Source of the DNA: Emydura subglobosa
Taxonomy: Eukaryota; Chordata; Testudines; Chelidae
DNA: 64,000 nucleotides
NCBI GenBank assembly: GCA_007922225.1
Contig: ML679969.1
Span: 2,393,236-2,457,235, forward strand
Direction: 5' to 3'
Below, piece by piece: positions 23,101-38,100 of the stretch (within the stretch, counting starts at the first letter, position 1; each line of letters begins with the position of its first letter). The position numbers and the translations under genes are program-made. The notes under the pieces were generated by a model. The model worked only from the letters and a program-made list of their open reading frames with translations. It was not told the origin of the DNA and searched no databases.

Positions 23101-26100
23101 AGGAGGCATGACTAAATGATCACAAGGATTCAGCTTCCAGCCATTGGATCGTGTTATACCTTTTCTCTGCTAGATTTTTCACTCCTACATAGACCTATTC
23201 TTGAAAGACGACACATCAACATTTTCAATATTTAAAGTTTCTTTCAGATGAAAACTCATTTGACACTGGAACACATGACATTTGAAATCTCACGTTTTTG
23301 ATGGGGATAGGAGACATTTCTGGTGACAATAACCAGACAAATAGATCTGGGCTGGGAATGGACCCGGAACATTTCAGAACGTTTTGATATTTGCACAGCT
23401 CCAGTAATAGCCACGAAGAGATTCCTTATCAGTTGGACACTACAGGAGGTTTATGGACTCTCAGTAGTTAATGGTTAACAAATCAATGGGATTCCTCTCA
23501 GCTCAAGTCTTTAGAAGGCTGGATTTCTGAGAAGGTATAGAGATAAAGCACAGAACAACAAAATCTGTGGGCATGGAACCCGCACCTGTACTATGCCCAG
23601 CAATCACTAGTGTCCTAAGATACGTGCTAGTTACATATATAGGGAGGCTTCTTCACTGGCTCTTTACCTGCATACAAAAACGTTCACTGGTGCCAAGGTG
23701 TTTGGAGTCATTATCCACGGAGCTACTCGGAAAACGACAGTGTCTGTGAAAATTGGAGCCCGTGGAATCCCCTGGAAGGGAAGCAGAACAGCGCACACAG
23801 TCAACACATGCTCTAGGGCTGCAAAGCTCAGTAGTAACAATGGCTGAACAGGAAGGCTAGACTACAGATGTATAGGCTGGCATTCCTACCGCCGTGGGGG
23901 AAAGAATCAGAGGAACAGGTCAGCCAAGGTTTGCTGAGTGCTGAACTCTAACTCTCAGAGTTGAGAGACATTTGATAGGGACAGTTGCTGAGTAGTTCAC
24001 TCAATCCCACCTCAGTGCAGTGAGATGAGTCCCACTTCTAACCCAGAGGAGTCGGTGGCCCAGTTTTGGAGCTGGTGTAAATCAGCACAGCTCTACTGGC
24101 TTCCACAGGTCCATGTTGATTTACACGAGCTGCAGACCTGGCCTTAGGACTATCTCAGACTGTTCTTCCTGGCTCCTTTGGGTCTCACTTCTTACAAATG
24201 TTGAGTAACCATGGACAAGTGTCCTAATGTAACCCAGAAATTGGAAGAGCCAACGCAGCCATAAAGCAAAAGCAGTGGGGAGTTGAATGACTGAGACGAA
24301 GATGTCAGTGCAAATAGATGTGCCGTGAGGGGAAGAGAGGCAGTGATGTCATGGATACCCTTTTAATTTGGGATCTTATGTTGCATTCTAGGAACTCCTT
24401 AACCCGTAAGGTGGTTGCTTATTTGTGATATGCAGCTATAGTATGTCATGTACTGATATTGTCTGGGTACTGAGATTCTGGGGGAGCTCACATTTCCTAG
24501 GGATATATTTCCCAGGTCCAGCTGGCTTGCCAGACCTCAGATTTGCCCATAGACAGTGGAATTAACCTCAAACTTCTCCACTACCTTCTGGCAGAAAGAC
24601 ACCCACGATTGCTGTTCTGTAAACCCAATCTGGTGAACCGTAAGGTCCTAGTGGGGAGATCACAGAGCCAGCCTCCGAGGCCGGTCATTTACATGCAGCA
24701 GCACCCTCTGATCTCAGAGAAGGGCTGCGTCTGTCGGTGGTAGGTACAGTTTCATTACATGGTCTGTAGCTCCCTAAAATTCAGTTCACTCTAAGCCACT
24801 GGCACCGGAAACCAAGTGCAGTGTGCTCCAAAAAGCCACTTACAACGTCAAACAAAAAAAGGACTTTGAAATAAATCTCTCAGGCCCGGGCCAATTTAAC
24901 GTTAGATGTGCTAAGTGACGTGCTGAGTTTTATCATTGCCAGCTCCTTCTTCTGTTACATAACAGCTTGATCAAGGAAGACAACGGCTCACACCAGCTTC
25001 AAGCTGGACCCAGCTGGGGAAGACCCCAAATTAACGTGAATGGACACCAGGGCGAGCCTGTAAGTCTCACAGGGGGGTGGGAGGAGTTTACTACCGGGGT
25101 GCAGTCGCTGGAAAGAAAGGTTACATATCTCCCTCCAGTCCTGCCGCAACCCCACCAAGCCATGGAACATTAAATCCCTTGCGGTCTTGGCATGGATCAT
25201 GCTTCCCTCTAAAATAGAAACACTCAGACAACAGAGCGCTAAGAACCGGGAAAGGCTCCCCTGCCCAGCACAGCTTCCATTAACTTAGATCTACACATTT
25301 ATTAGCCCTTTGCTTTGCAGAGACATTATTGGCTTTGCCTCGGTGAGAATTTAGTTCTGAAGGAACCTGTCAGCCTTGGAGACTGAAAACCGGATTCATC
25401 CCCACCCTGCGTCATCATTTACTCTCATGCAACGTGACCGCAAAACTCCTGCCACTGGTGTGAGCATGCAGAGAATTCGTGAAGCCTGATTCTGATCTCG
25501 CTCACACCAGTTTTACACTGGCAAGAATCCAGGGGAATTGCTCCTGTTTTACACGGGGGTAGTGGTCAGAATCAAACCCTGATTTGGTAGCATTTTGCAT
25601 CTGCCTTACTTGGGGGATAAACGACAATACACGGTGCATGGCCGTGGATCGCTGTGGTCTAAAGTTCTATCCACAGTCTGGGTACTGGGCACGATCCAGC
25701 CAAAGTGCTTCAGTTGGAATGATCACTTGAGGCTGGGATAACAGCGGCTTACTTGCAGCCCATTCTCTCCTTGGCCTCTCTGGTGAGGCGGTCAGTGAGG
25801 GAGCCAATCAGTGCCAACTCTGGTAACATGTGCGCCATGGAGTCTATTAATGAAAAACTACACTGAGACCCACCGAACTCACTTCATATGGGACTCTGAA
25901 GTCTGCGTAACACCAACTCGGACAAGATTTGAATGGGCAACCCACGGGCTAAAAACTCAGTATTACTGATTCCTTGAGACATCCACCAACCCCCACGCAA
26001 TCATTATTGTAAGACAAGCATTGCCCAAGAGCTCATTGGGAAGGAAATGTAATTCACAAATATCCCTGGGGTTAGCACATTTGACCTATTCTTGGGCTTC

Positions 26101-29100
26101 CAATAGTTACTGAAACAAATTTGTCTCACTGAGGTCGACTGAGTTACCGAAGGATGCACCATGCCCATGGACCGATACTTCACAGCTTGCTACATCTGCA
26201 GTGTTGCTAAGCCTGTGCGATTTAATATCCTGTTCCCAGGTGATCTCGTGCCCTCCCTTCCCTGCTACGCCCATACCTCAGTTAATGACTCGAGAAGGCT
26301 GATGTTGATGGAGACCAGTCCGGAGAAGCCGTCATCTGGGAAGCGGAGACCCTCCACGAAGAACTCCAGCTCTGCAGATCCACCTGTGTATTTTACCACA
26401 TGGTACAGCTTTCTCCTGCCCAGGACGTGGATGTAACGCTGGCCAAAGAAAGGATCTAGAAGAAAAAAAAAAGCGGAGGGGAGGAACGTTTAAAAAAACG
26501 GGACTTTCCTGTAGCACATTCTCTCCAGCTATTTGATTTTGTGGGGCTCCCTTCTCCTCCCAGCCTTAAGTGGTCCACGCTTGGTCCCCAAAATCTTTAA
26601 TTCTATGGGCCATACGAAGGCACTCTGGGGATTGCTGGTGGCTCCCAGACCACAGTTTGAGAGATCCATTGTGCTCTGCAAATACAACTGGAGACTGTCA
26701 CTTGTCTTTTAAATAGCCAGCTAATAAGTTAATCAAGTGGAGGGTTAGGAGCCCAAGTATCCAGCGTTCCAGGCCAGTCCACTGTCATTCGAGCTAAGGG
26801 AATGGCTCCAGGCACTCTTGCCAAGAGAGGTTCTTAGATTTCAGTCCCAGACAGGCAGGGCACTTCACACGCCTGAGAGCTGCGGTGACAAGCTGAGCCT
26901 CACGGACGTTTTCCTATCAATTGCAGAGAAAGATTTGTTTTTTTTAATGAAGTCCTGTCTCTGTTTAACTGTTCTTTCAGCGCTGCGACTGCCGGGTCCT
27001 AGAGGCACTTTGTGTTCCAGGGTTTTGATTGTACTCTGCAGCCTCTCGAAGCCAGGATCAGATCTGCCTTCCCGCGATGTTCTGGGCTTGGTCCCAGATG
27101 ACACCACCAGATTCCGCTTTAGAGCCCCTCTGTCCAAGAGAAGCTGCTGTGGCTACTCCCTAATCCGTAACTTTAGAGCATCGTCGCGTTTAAGGCCAAA
27201 GGGACGTCAGATCAGCTAATCCGACCTCCTGTGTAGCACAAGCCACCAGCCCCCCCCAACTGCTGAACCCAACCACAGTGAGGCAGTTAAGGAACCTTGG
27301 ACCTAGCCTTAGAGAGAGGGAGTGTGGCCCTGTGATTACGGCACTGGACCAAGAGACAGGAGTTGGGTGAAACTTTTTTCAGTGAACACTTTACGTGCTG
27401 AAAAATGCAGTTTCAGGCCACCTCGAAACATTTTGTTTTCAAAACAATACATTTCAACAGAAAGTTGCAGCTAGATTTAACCAAAAAACCACCCAACGGG
27501 ATACAAACATGCTAGACTTAAATGCAATGTTTCATTCAACCCAAAACCATTTTTTTTCTTTTTTGGATTTTTTGTTTTGGTCAAACACAAGCCTGCCTGT
27601 GGACCCGGCTTCGTGGCAATTGATTCATTAGCATGAGCACTGAATGGTCCATTGTCTGATAAGATAAGAAGCCCAACCTTATGCAATGGCTCCTTCTATG
27701 GGAATAATACTGGCCTAGTAAGCTTCCCTGGTCACATGACTCACAGTCTGACCTACCGTCCTTCAGCTTTCTGACCCCCACCCTCTAGGCAACTCTGCCA
27801 GCTTTTGGAGCTGGTCTACTGCTGGGTGTTCAGATACAACGATCCAGACACTGGGAGCGTGCTTTCCACTGTGCCAGCTTCTCTAAGCGTCTGCACCATC
27901 CAGAAGCAACACAGAATTTGCGGTCAACCAGCATTTCAAACAGACTGCACGCGTCCTGGTGTAATGGACAGGCACTGGCTTTCTAGCAAGGTCCCAATGA
28001 ACAAAGGCACTGAGAAGAAGGCAGCATGGCCTTGTGACTCGAGCACTGGACGGGGGCTCAGGAGACCTGGATTCTAGTCCTGGCTCTTTGGCTGACTTGC
28101 TGGGTGTTGCTTCCTCTCTCTGTGCCTCAGTTTCTCCATCTGTAAAAGGGGCATGTTCATATTGACCTTCTTTGTAAAGCCCTTTGAGAACTATGCATGC
28201 AAAGTGCTACATAAAAGCTGGGAATTTTGTGATGAGACTTTTGCCCGGCCATGGTTTTCTTAAAGCCTCTATGCTAGATTATTTCTCCCAACCTGGTAAG
28301 ATTTTAGCTGGGTGGTGTGGCTCTTGGCAGTTAAGCATCTGGTATCTCAGTCTCTCTTTATCTGTTAATCGGAGCCCAGTCATATGCAGACACTCCTTTA
28401 ATTTTTTAATCAGCCCAAAGCCCAAGTCAAATATGCTCCGGCATCTGCAACCAAGGTACCAATGGCCAGCTCTGGGGGAAACATTAGGTACTTGCCCTAG
28501 ATGCTAGTTATCCTGCTCTCTGCAACATTGCAGTGTTTAATTAATGTCGAGAGAGAGAACCCATGCAGCTCACCAGTGTTCACATCAATTGGAGCTGGCA
28601 GGGGAGCGGGATCAACTCATCCCTCAGTCGTTAACTCATTCATTCACTCCCTTGGCTGCTCGAAATGGTGGGGACTGAGGGAAGTTGGATGGTTTCCCCT
28701 AAATTAATGAGCGGCGAAACATGTAAACATCAACACTGCTTTACTTGTCTTTATGTTCCAGAGTCAACACCCCCCCTTGGGAGGGATAAGGCAGTTCGCA
28801 CTTCCCAGAGCTGTTGTTTCAGCCTGTCTGTCACATCTCTTCGAGACAGGCACATCTCTAGTGTCAGACAGACAGCACTGCTTCAGGGTCCATGGTGGGA
28901 AAGCTCAGCTGTCTTTGCAACTATACGTTTAGAAGCCTAGGGCCGAAGTCTGGTCTCTCTTACCAGTGTCACTCCAATGACTCCTGATTTATACCAGCCT
29001 GAGCAAGATCAGAATCTGGCATTCTTTGAAAAGATAGTAAACGATGGAGCCACTAGCAAAGTGCTGGAGCAGTGAACTACTGCCCGCTGGGTGAGTGATG

Positions 29101-32100
29101 CCTGAAGGGTTAATTGTTTTAATCCGAGGGATGTGCATGGAAAACCTCAACAAAGTGCATACAGGAATTTAACAAAGCAAAAGAAAAAGAAAGTTTGCAG
29201 CACCCAGAGAGGATAAAAGCATCATGAAAGAGGGGGAAGGGGAAGAGAAAGGAAAGAGGAACCACTTACTCTCCACATAAAAGACTCCTACTTTGTCAGA
29301 GTCAGACATAGGAATGTAGAGAACCATTTCATACCCAGCTGGCAGTCTTTGGGGGCCTTCAGTTCTCAAAATCATCCGAGACATGTCCTGCAGATCTGGG
29401 GGTAAAAAAACAACAGCAAAGGCAGATGAAGGCAGGACACTGGATACAGCACCAGCAGCACTGACATTTCCAGGGTTATTAAAGTTATCGACTAACAACT
29501 GCGGGTGGGAAATTAATGATACACAAACATATGGAGATGGGTTTACGGGTCAGACTGCACAAATCAGAGCACCTTCTGTAGGTGATCCATGAGACGGACA
29601 ATGGCAAAGGGCAGCTGTAGACACCCAACGATTGCTTCTACGCAGATGACTTTGGAGAGTCAGAAGGCGATCACAGCAGTGCTGCTCTGTTTCGCATGAG
29701 GAAGCAACTCCGGGGCTCCCTCTGCATGCATCTGATCCCTGACTTGGAGACACACAATCACACGCACACAACCGTCCCACTGCCAAGCCCCAACACAAGG
29801 GATGAGAAGCACTCAGAGGCAGAACAATCTCATCAGCCTGGGGAACAGCTCCATGGCCTGGGTATCATCATTCAGCATTTCTGATGCACACAGCTGGCAG
29901 CAATCAGAGAGCACCTGCCATTTGCTCTATCACAGAGAAGCCTGCTGTACAGTAGAACAAAACCAGCAACCTCTGTCCAGTGTAACCAGGCACAAGGGAG
30001 CGGTAGGTCACCACATGCGCTACAGTGGTTGCTAGGAAGCCTGGGCTCTCTCTCTTGATTACACCATCCCATTATTAGTGGAGTAAGTGAGTTGCAGTTG
30101 CTCTTCACAAGTTCTCTGGTTGCTGTGCAGGAGAGATGCTGCCCTGGTGTTACTGGCCTGTGAATCTCCGTGTATGTTGGAGAACCAACCTCGACTCTGG
30201 CAGAGGTTTAGAAGTGAGGATTGAGCTCTGTGTGTGCAGACTCTCCCTGGGCTCGGAAAGTCCAGCTACGTTCTTCCCCTTTTCTCACACCATCATGTGA
30301 CAAACTCCGCAGGCCAAATTCTGCCCACAGTGTAACCTCCCTGGTCCTCCGGATCTGCCCTCTTACTCCTATGCAACCTCACCGAGGCAACCGGTTCACA
30401 AAGATGTGACAAACAAGAAGGGAATTTGGTTCTGCCATTGAAATAAGAAGGATGAAATTCAGCAAGGACAAATGTAAAGTGCTCCACTTAGGAAGGAACA
30501 ATCAGTTGCACACGTACAAAACGGGAAATGACTGCCTAGAAACGAGTACTGCAGAAAGGGATCTAGGGGTCATAGTGGATCACAAGCGACATATGAGTTA
30601 ACAGTATTGCAAAATAAAGCAAACATCATTCTGGGATGTGTTAGCAGGAGTGTTGTAAGCAAGACCCAAGAAGTAATTCTTCCGCTCTACTCTGCACTGA
30701 TTAGGCTTCAACTGGAGTATTGTGTCCAGTTCTGGGTGTCACATTTCAAGAAAGATGTGGACAAATTGGAGAAAGTCCAGAGAAGAGCAACAAAAACGAC
30801 TAAAGGACTGGAAAACAGGGAAGATTGAAAAAATTGTTTAGTCTGGAGAAGAGAAGACGGAGAGGGGAACGTGATCACAGTTTTCAACTACATAAAAGGT
30901 TGTTACAAGGAGGAGGGAGAAAAATTGTTCTTGTTAACCTCTGAGGATTGGACAAGAAGCAATGGAGTTAAATTGCAGGAAGGGTGGGTTAGGTTGGACA
31001 TGAGGAAAAACTTCCTAACTGTCAGGGTAGTTAAGCACCAGAATAAATTGCCTAGGGAGGTTGTGGAATCTCCATCACAGGAGATTTTTAAGAGTGGGCT
31101 GGGCAGACGCCTGTCAAGGAAGATCTAGATAATACTTAGTCCTGCCATACGTGCAGGTGACTGGACTGGAGGATCAAATTTGGCCCAAAATGCGGGCTTA
31201 GTGTTTAGAAACTTTAAAAACAATTAAATGATATCATATTAGAAACAGTGGAGGGTTTTAATGAGTAACCTGTTCCTTTGCAGTTTTTTGCAGCTTAAAC
31301 ACCGCAGCCTGGTGCCAGTGCATGAGAATCTTAACAGTGAAAGTGACTAGAGAGTGAAACGGACTATTTTCATCATCCGTGCAAAGGTGACAGCAGCATG
31401 AAAAGTGAAAGGTAAATTAGATTTTAAAAAATACTCTTTGGTTTAGTAACCTGTGTTTTTATTAGCAACATAGAAGAGGAAATTTAAAAACAAACCCACA
31501 CTCCCCAAAGAGTTTTAACCTGACTGTGAGTCATAAGGACAGGGGCTCCGCTGATACCTTCTTTGCTGAATATTTTTTCATCGTCGCAATCCAGTGCAGA
31601 GATCAAAGGGTTGTCCTTGTCGCAGTTCACCAGCAGGACGGCTCCTTGCCCATCTGGGCCCCACGTCCAGATTGCCTGAAAATAGAACACCCTGGCTTAC
31701 TCTGTGTGTGTTCCCATGCCTCCCTTTAGTGATTAACCCCCATGACCGCTACGCAAAGAAAAGAATAATTCCTTTAGCTCCAGGGGTTAGAGGCCTGTGG
31801 CTTTCAGAGCTCGAGGTTGTGCATTCAGTCCCCACTGATAAGAACAGTGTCTGCACCCATGCAACCTCAGTTTGTTCCAAACAAATTGAAGGCCACTTTT
31901 AGTATGAGCGTCTCCAAAAACCCATAGCAGCCTAGGTGAGCAGAGAAATGCTCTCCTCCACCCTTCCCAGCACTTGTCCCGTTTCCTAATGATCATCAGA
32001 CAATCTACCTTTATCATCTCTTCCAGTCCTAAACTGCTTTGCGGTGATGGAAAAGACTGGGGAAGGAGGGGGAAATCTCTGTCTAATGAAAGGATGCGCC

Positions 32101-35100
32101 CGCGGAACAAGTTGGAGAACTACACATACGTTGCACTGAGACTGCAAGGAGGCATTTGCATAGGAAGAATGTGATGCTTTTTGAACCCAAGATTGAGTGA
32201 CGTGATAGCACCATGCGGAGGCCTTCTCACAGTGGAGAGAGAACCAGACCCTGATGAGAATGATCAGGAAATGCATTTGGCTTGCTGCCTTGGTTGCACT
32301 ATACTTGTTCTGCCAGAACATGTACATTGTGACGGTGACTTGTGTGTGAGCAGATAGTCATGTAAGATGGACGGGGGATAAAAAGACAGAGAGAGAGAGA
32401 GACATTATTCCGCTGCTCTCGATTTGTTTTAACAGGTGGCTATGGAAACATTTTCCTGGGGTGTCGTGGCTTCTTCTCAAGTCTCTGCCACTCACTATGC
32501 CATGACTTCGAGGCAGGGGCTGCAAACCAACCTTCTGTGAAGGGAGCTGTACTTCGATATTATGGTGAAGCATACATTAGAAATGACGAGCGACAATGGA
32601 TTGTTTTTCCTGTTATGCACCATCCCCCCGCCCATCCTCCTGGTCCTCTATTGCTTCATTCTCAAGATGCAGCATTCTACAGACCACCGCATAGACTTCT
32701 GCAGATCATAGACTTTTTTAAAAAATAGAGATACCTATACTTTATAGAGTGCTGTGTTTTAACAGAGAGGGTTCGGTAACCCCTTACTTAAATACTAGAG
32801 ACAGACCAGAACCAAAAGTCCATGATTGAAACACCATTGGACTTTCATGTGTCCAAAATCTAAATCCAGCTTCTGCAGTGGAAGCCCACATCTGATCACC
32901 ACCTGGCGAGAACTGTAGCACTGCAGAGACATTGACCACGGGTGTTTTTCACGAACAACAGGCTGGACAACTGCTGCGGCAGATCAGTAACTCCGCAGGG
33001 GAGGTCAGAGGCATGTGAGAGGTGGGAATTAGGCAGTGGAGGGCAGGGGTCCCTGTGGATACAGAATGTCCCAGTCTTTTCCCAAGGAGCTAAAAGTATT
33101 TATTTGAGGTGAATACCTCGCCCAGCTCCAGCTGACCCAAGCAGCCCTGGTTTACATAGCGACGGTGAAAGCTATCCTTTCACTGCGGGCTCTGCAGGCA
33201 GGTGCTGCTCAGCAGGACATGGAGGTGTAACTTACTCCAGCTCGCTGCTCTTTGGATCCTTTCCCAGGAATTAAGGTGCATGGATATCAAGTGGGTGCAG
33301 CTCCCCGCTACCGTCTATGAGGCTGGTGAGCCGCCTCTTCTCAGAATCAGCCTTCCAGTTCCATTCGGATGGCTAATACTGCATCACGATAGATTACGTG
33401 ATGTGAAGTGCAGCATCAAAGGAAGATACAGGAGTTATATGGAGTAGAGGAAAGTGTCAAGTTCTTGACTTTGCAGGTGACATTTCTCTGTTGGACACAA
33501 ATGAGGATGCCCTGAAAAAGACCTCGTCAATTGCAAATGTGAGGCCACCCACGTAGGATTAAGAATCAGCCAAAATAAAATCAAAGTGGTGATCATTAAA
33601 AGCAGAGTTAGCAATGATGGTATATATGTAATTGATAGTGTAGAATATGGCATGGCGAATGAGTTTGCATATCTTGGAAACCCACTCCATGTGGATGGCC
33701 AACTCCATAAAGAGATGGAAGCAAGAATTGCAAAGGAAAATGGTGCTTTTTAGAGACTGTCAAATATTTGGAAAAATAAGGAGATTCCCACAAGAAGCAA
33801 GATAAAGTTATACAATGTCATGGTGATACCCACACTGTGATATGCGTCTGAAACTTAGAAATACTAGAAGTCCACAACAGGAAATCTAGCTCATTCCATC
33901 AGAGATACTTGCAGAGAATACGTGGTATCTGCTGGTGGGATAAAGTAACTACCGCTGATGTGTTACAGAGTGGCCAACGAATCGAAGAGACAATGATCTG
34001 AGAAAGAAGGTGGAAGTGGCGTGGGCATGTTGTACAGATTTAAAAAAAACCCAGATTCCTAGATAAACCCTACTGGATACCACTTGGTGGAAGATGGAAA
34101 AGCAGAGGACAATAGATGACATGTAAAAAACCATTGAGAAAGATATTGCTGTCATGGAAACACAATAACCGAGCAAGAAATGTGCCACCAGACAGATGGA
34201 GGTGGAAATACTGGCATGCCTCATGTGTCAATGCGTGAGAGCATCTAATCTACCCTAATCTATCCCTTGCAGAGGCGTCCAAATGTATTATGACACAGGA
34301 TACATCTCCCCCTCAGCCACATTTGTTTTGCGGCGCCTGGAAGCCAGCTCTGTATAGGGGTGCAGCCACTCATGGGCTATGTCAGAGGCGTTGTGTTCCA
34401 CATCAGATGCTATTACTCAGCTTCTCTCTAAGTCTGCCACCCCCATCTTCCTGTGGGGAAGAACAATTAACCGAAGCCACTATTTAAAGCTTGCATCAGA
34501 CGACTGTGATGGACTGCGTAAAGCTGTACGTGGGCACCATTGGCCAAACACAGATTCTAAGGGACGGAAAGCCACACGTTCATCAAACAGTGATTTCATT
34601 CCAGGCCCCATGCCTGGGCTGAGGAGTCACATTTCACAAAGTGCCTTAAGAGGCCAGGAACACGGGGATCTTTTAAAAAACTGAAGGTGGGAAGGCCTGG
34701 CAGCGTCTGCAGCACCCTGTGCCTCGCCTGGTTCTGTTAGCACAATGGAAACAAAGGCAAAGTTACCTTCCTTGGGTTGTTCTTTTCGACCACTCCATCA
34801 CGATCTGCATCAACGTCAAGAGAGATCCCTAGAAATACAACACATCGGGTCAGGTCACTGCTCACGTCAGGGCAAGCCCTGAGACACACGTTCCAAATAA
34901 GAATTGAGGGCGGGTGCAGGGGGGCAGAAGAGGCAATAAAAAAAACTGCATGGAACTCAACATACAATGAATGTAGCTAACCCATTTTATAGAGTCACCG
35001 AATGTAAGGCCAGAAGGGACCGCTGTGATCACCTAGTCTGCCCTTCTGTATAACACAGGCCAGGGAACGGCCCTAAAATTATTCCCAGAGAAGATCTTTT

Positions 35101-38100
35101 AGAAAAAACAGCCCATCTCGCTCTAAAAATTGTCAGTGATGGAGAATCCACCTCCACCTTTGGTAAATTGCTCTGCTGAGCTTCTCCAGTCCTTCAGTCA
35201 CTCTCATGCCTTTCCACTACACCCGCCCTAATTCATCCACATCCTTCTTGAACTGTGGACATTCCTTCTGAATCAGCTGGTAAGCAAGTGATTTCATCCC
35301 TGCGAATTGGATAGCTGCAAAAATCGGCTCTCCCCCGGCGAAGGGAGACCAAGTTTGCGTCAGCAGCAGGCGGGGAGGGAGACCCCCCACCTGCCTTCAT
35401 TCAGAGGAACAATCTCACCTGGATTTCGGAGCACAGTTCATTAAAAGCAGCCACACTTAAGCTGCAGGTGTGCCCAGTATTGGCATCACATTATCAGGCA
35501 GGAGAGGCTGGCAAATTCCCTTGCTGCTCCTTGGCTCAGTAGCACCGTGGGGAGCGGGAGAGATTGGGGAGGCGATGCTCAGAGTGACCAGAGCCGATAT
35601 ATCAGCATCGCCTCTTGAAAGGATGGAGTGCAGAGCCCTATGCAACGTGATGCAGACAGGGCCTCATCCAGCCCCCTCCTAGAATCTGGCCAAGTCTCAC
35701 TGCCTCCTAACGGCCTGCTGGAGACTCCACAGTGATGGCTGCATTAGGTGAGCTGGGAGCAGCTGCTGTGTACCTGCCGAGCAGAGGGAGGGCGAGATGG
35801 GAATTCAGGGGCTGATGTGCCACGGATTTTGCTCCTTATGGAAGCATTTACACCTGTGCAAGTGGCGTGCATGCTGCACAGGTGCAAGTGACACCTTGAC
35901 ACCTTGAGAAGAGTGGTCCAGTGGCACCAGCCCTGTGGCTGGAGGACAGTGATTTGCTGGGACTGGCAGGGCTGGAGGGCAGGGATGTGTGTATGATGCA
36001 GGGGCCCTGGAATCACACAGATCTTAATGATGCTTTACATTTCTCTTGCTCTATTCATCTGAAGATCTCAGAGGGCTTCATAATGAAATTAGCTTCACTG
36101 CCCCCCTTGTGAGATGGGTTTTACTATGCTTATTGGCCAAATGGGGAAACCGAGGCACAGAGAGGTAAATTGCCTTGCCCAAGGTCTTGCTGGAATACCA
36201 TCCCAGCTCCTGACTCCCATGTCTGTGCCTAGAGAACAAGCCCAGCTGTCGTCCCCTAATCATCGCGGATAGCTCTTCCGTAGCGCTTTCCATCTGTAGA
36301 GCTCAAAGCACTTTAGAAAGTAGGTCAGTATCATTATCCCCCTTTTACAGATGAGGAGACTGAGGCACAGAGAGGAGAAGTGACCTGCCCACGGTCACCC
36401 AGCAGTTTAATGGAAGAGCTGGGGGATAGAATCCAGTTCTCCGGACTCCCAGTCCAGTGTTCTATCCCCTAGGCCACACTGCCCCCTGCAAACTGCAGCT
36501 GGGAACATCCCTCACTGGAGCCCGATGCAGGCCTCCTCCTTTGTGGCTGCCCTGCTGAACGGCAGATTTTCAAAAGGAACCCACAGCTCAGTGAACAAAA
36601 ATAACACCAGCGCGGTCACGTGCTCTGCCCGGGGTTAGGCAGATTAATGGGAAATGTCACAAGGATTGTGTTCACCAGGCACAGGGAACTTGAGCGAAGC
36701 ACGAGAGACTGAGGAGCAATTGGGTCTTCTCCCCCCCTCATCACCTTTCAGTCCTGGTTCTCCCGGAGCTCTCCCTCGGGTGCTGCCCAGTAGCCAGATT
36801 CGGTCTAGGCTGTAATCATTTCTGGAAGGCCTGCTCCAACAGAGCATGGGATAAGGAGCCAGGACTCCTGCGTTCCACTCCCAGATTGAGGCGCATGCGC
36901 GGTTCAGTGGCTACAGCAGGGGAGTGGGTGTCAGGGCACCCGCATTCTGCTGTGTGACCTGGGGTAAGCTACCGCCCCTTCCGTGCCTCAGTTTCCCCAT
37001 CTGTAAAATGAGACTGATACTCATCTTTGTAACGTGCCCGGCCCTTGTAGCACCTTTTATGCAAGCTCTGTGAAGTGCAGTTAATAAGCGTGGGAGCTAG
37101 CTGAGGTAGGAAGGGCTTCAGTTGTCTCATCCTTTCTTCCGCCCCCTCCCCCAAGATGATTTCACTCCTCCACGCTGCACGTGTGCCTTGGATTGCTACA
37201 GTTCTCCCCTGTTGCTAGTGAACCTGCAGGTGCCACAGCGACAGCTGAGCGAATAACTGATTTCTCAAGTTGGTGGCCAAACTGAAAAAAGCCAGGGGGA
37301 AAGAAAAAGTTCAGCTAGTTTCAAAGCGGAAAGGGTTTTTTTTCCTGTTCTTCCTTCCTGAAGGAGAAAACTGAAACATTTTGTGCACGCTGAGTGAAAT
37401 GTTTCAAATGCCCTTTTGAAGGGATATTTTAACAATAAAATAGCAAAATGGTTCATTTTGGAAATGTCGAAATGAAACGCTGCAGGCAGTGGTGGGGTGG
37501 TCGGGTTGGTCCCAGGGTATTAGAGAGACCAGGCGGGTGAGGGAATATCTTTTATTGGACCAACTTCTGTTGGTGAGAGAGACAAGCTTTCCTGCTTACA
37601 CTGGAAATGTTGACATGTCTGAAAGGAAAATACAGGGCTGGGTTTTTGGGCCAAAACTATTTCCAAATTTGACCCCATTCATGAACTGTTTTAGGGCCTT
37701 GAAAGATGCATTTTTTGACCCTATTTACTATTTGCCCAAAAGATTTCACTCCGCTTTCGGCACAGCAGAAGCACTCAGCTACAAGGCAAGTGGTACAAAG
37801 GCCTGGACAGACAGAACAAGGAGAGGTGAGATTTTGGTCCAGAGGTGCAGCTTCCAGTTTCCAAAGTGCGGTCTCCTTCAGGGGCTTGTGCTGGAGAACC
37901 CAGATCTCTTGCTTCATACTGTACAGTGCTGGCCCTAAATCAAACCAGCTGGGGCAGGAGGGAGGCTTTGCTCCTCTAATGTGCACAGAAACTGAAGCCG
38001 GGAGAAAATATTTAAAGGCATGTGGTGTTGACCCCAACAGAGAAGTGAAACTTCTCGAAACCGCCCGCCGGGTGTTCAGAGTTCTAACAGACACACGTTC

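Larger units (their letters stand above)
22222..23667. other. PADI2: PADI2 intron 8
   Basis: It contains a complete hAT MITE (22534-22720) directly followed by a CR1 3' fragment (22741-23125). No exon was seen. Confidence 0.8.
26456..29269. other. PADI2: PADI2 intron 6
   Basis: It holds an antisense CR1 3' end (about 27165-27290), SINE heads and a fuller CORE-SINE (28017-28222), and a GAAA/TTTC-rich diverged repeat (about 27365-27590). No exon was recognised. Confidence 0.7.

Noticed and set aside
28017..28222. Functional tRNA gene
   Set aside because: The tRNA-like head has degenerate promoter boxes and leads into a MIR core, so it is a SINE, not a tRNA.
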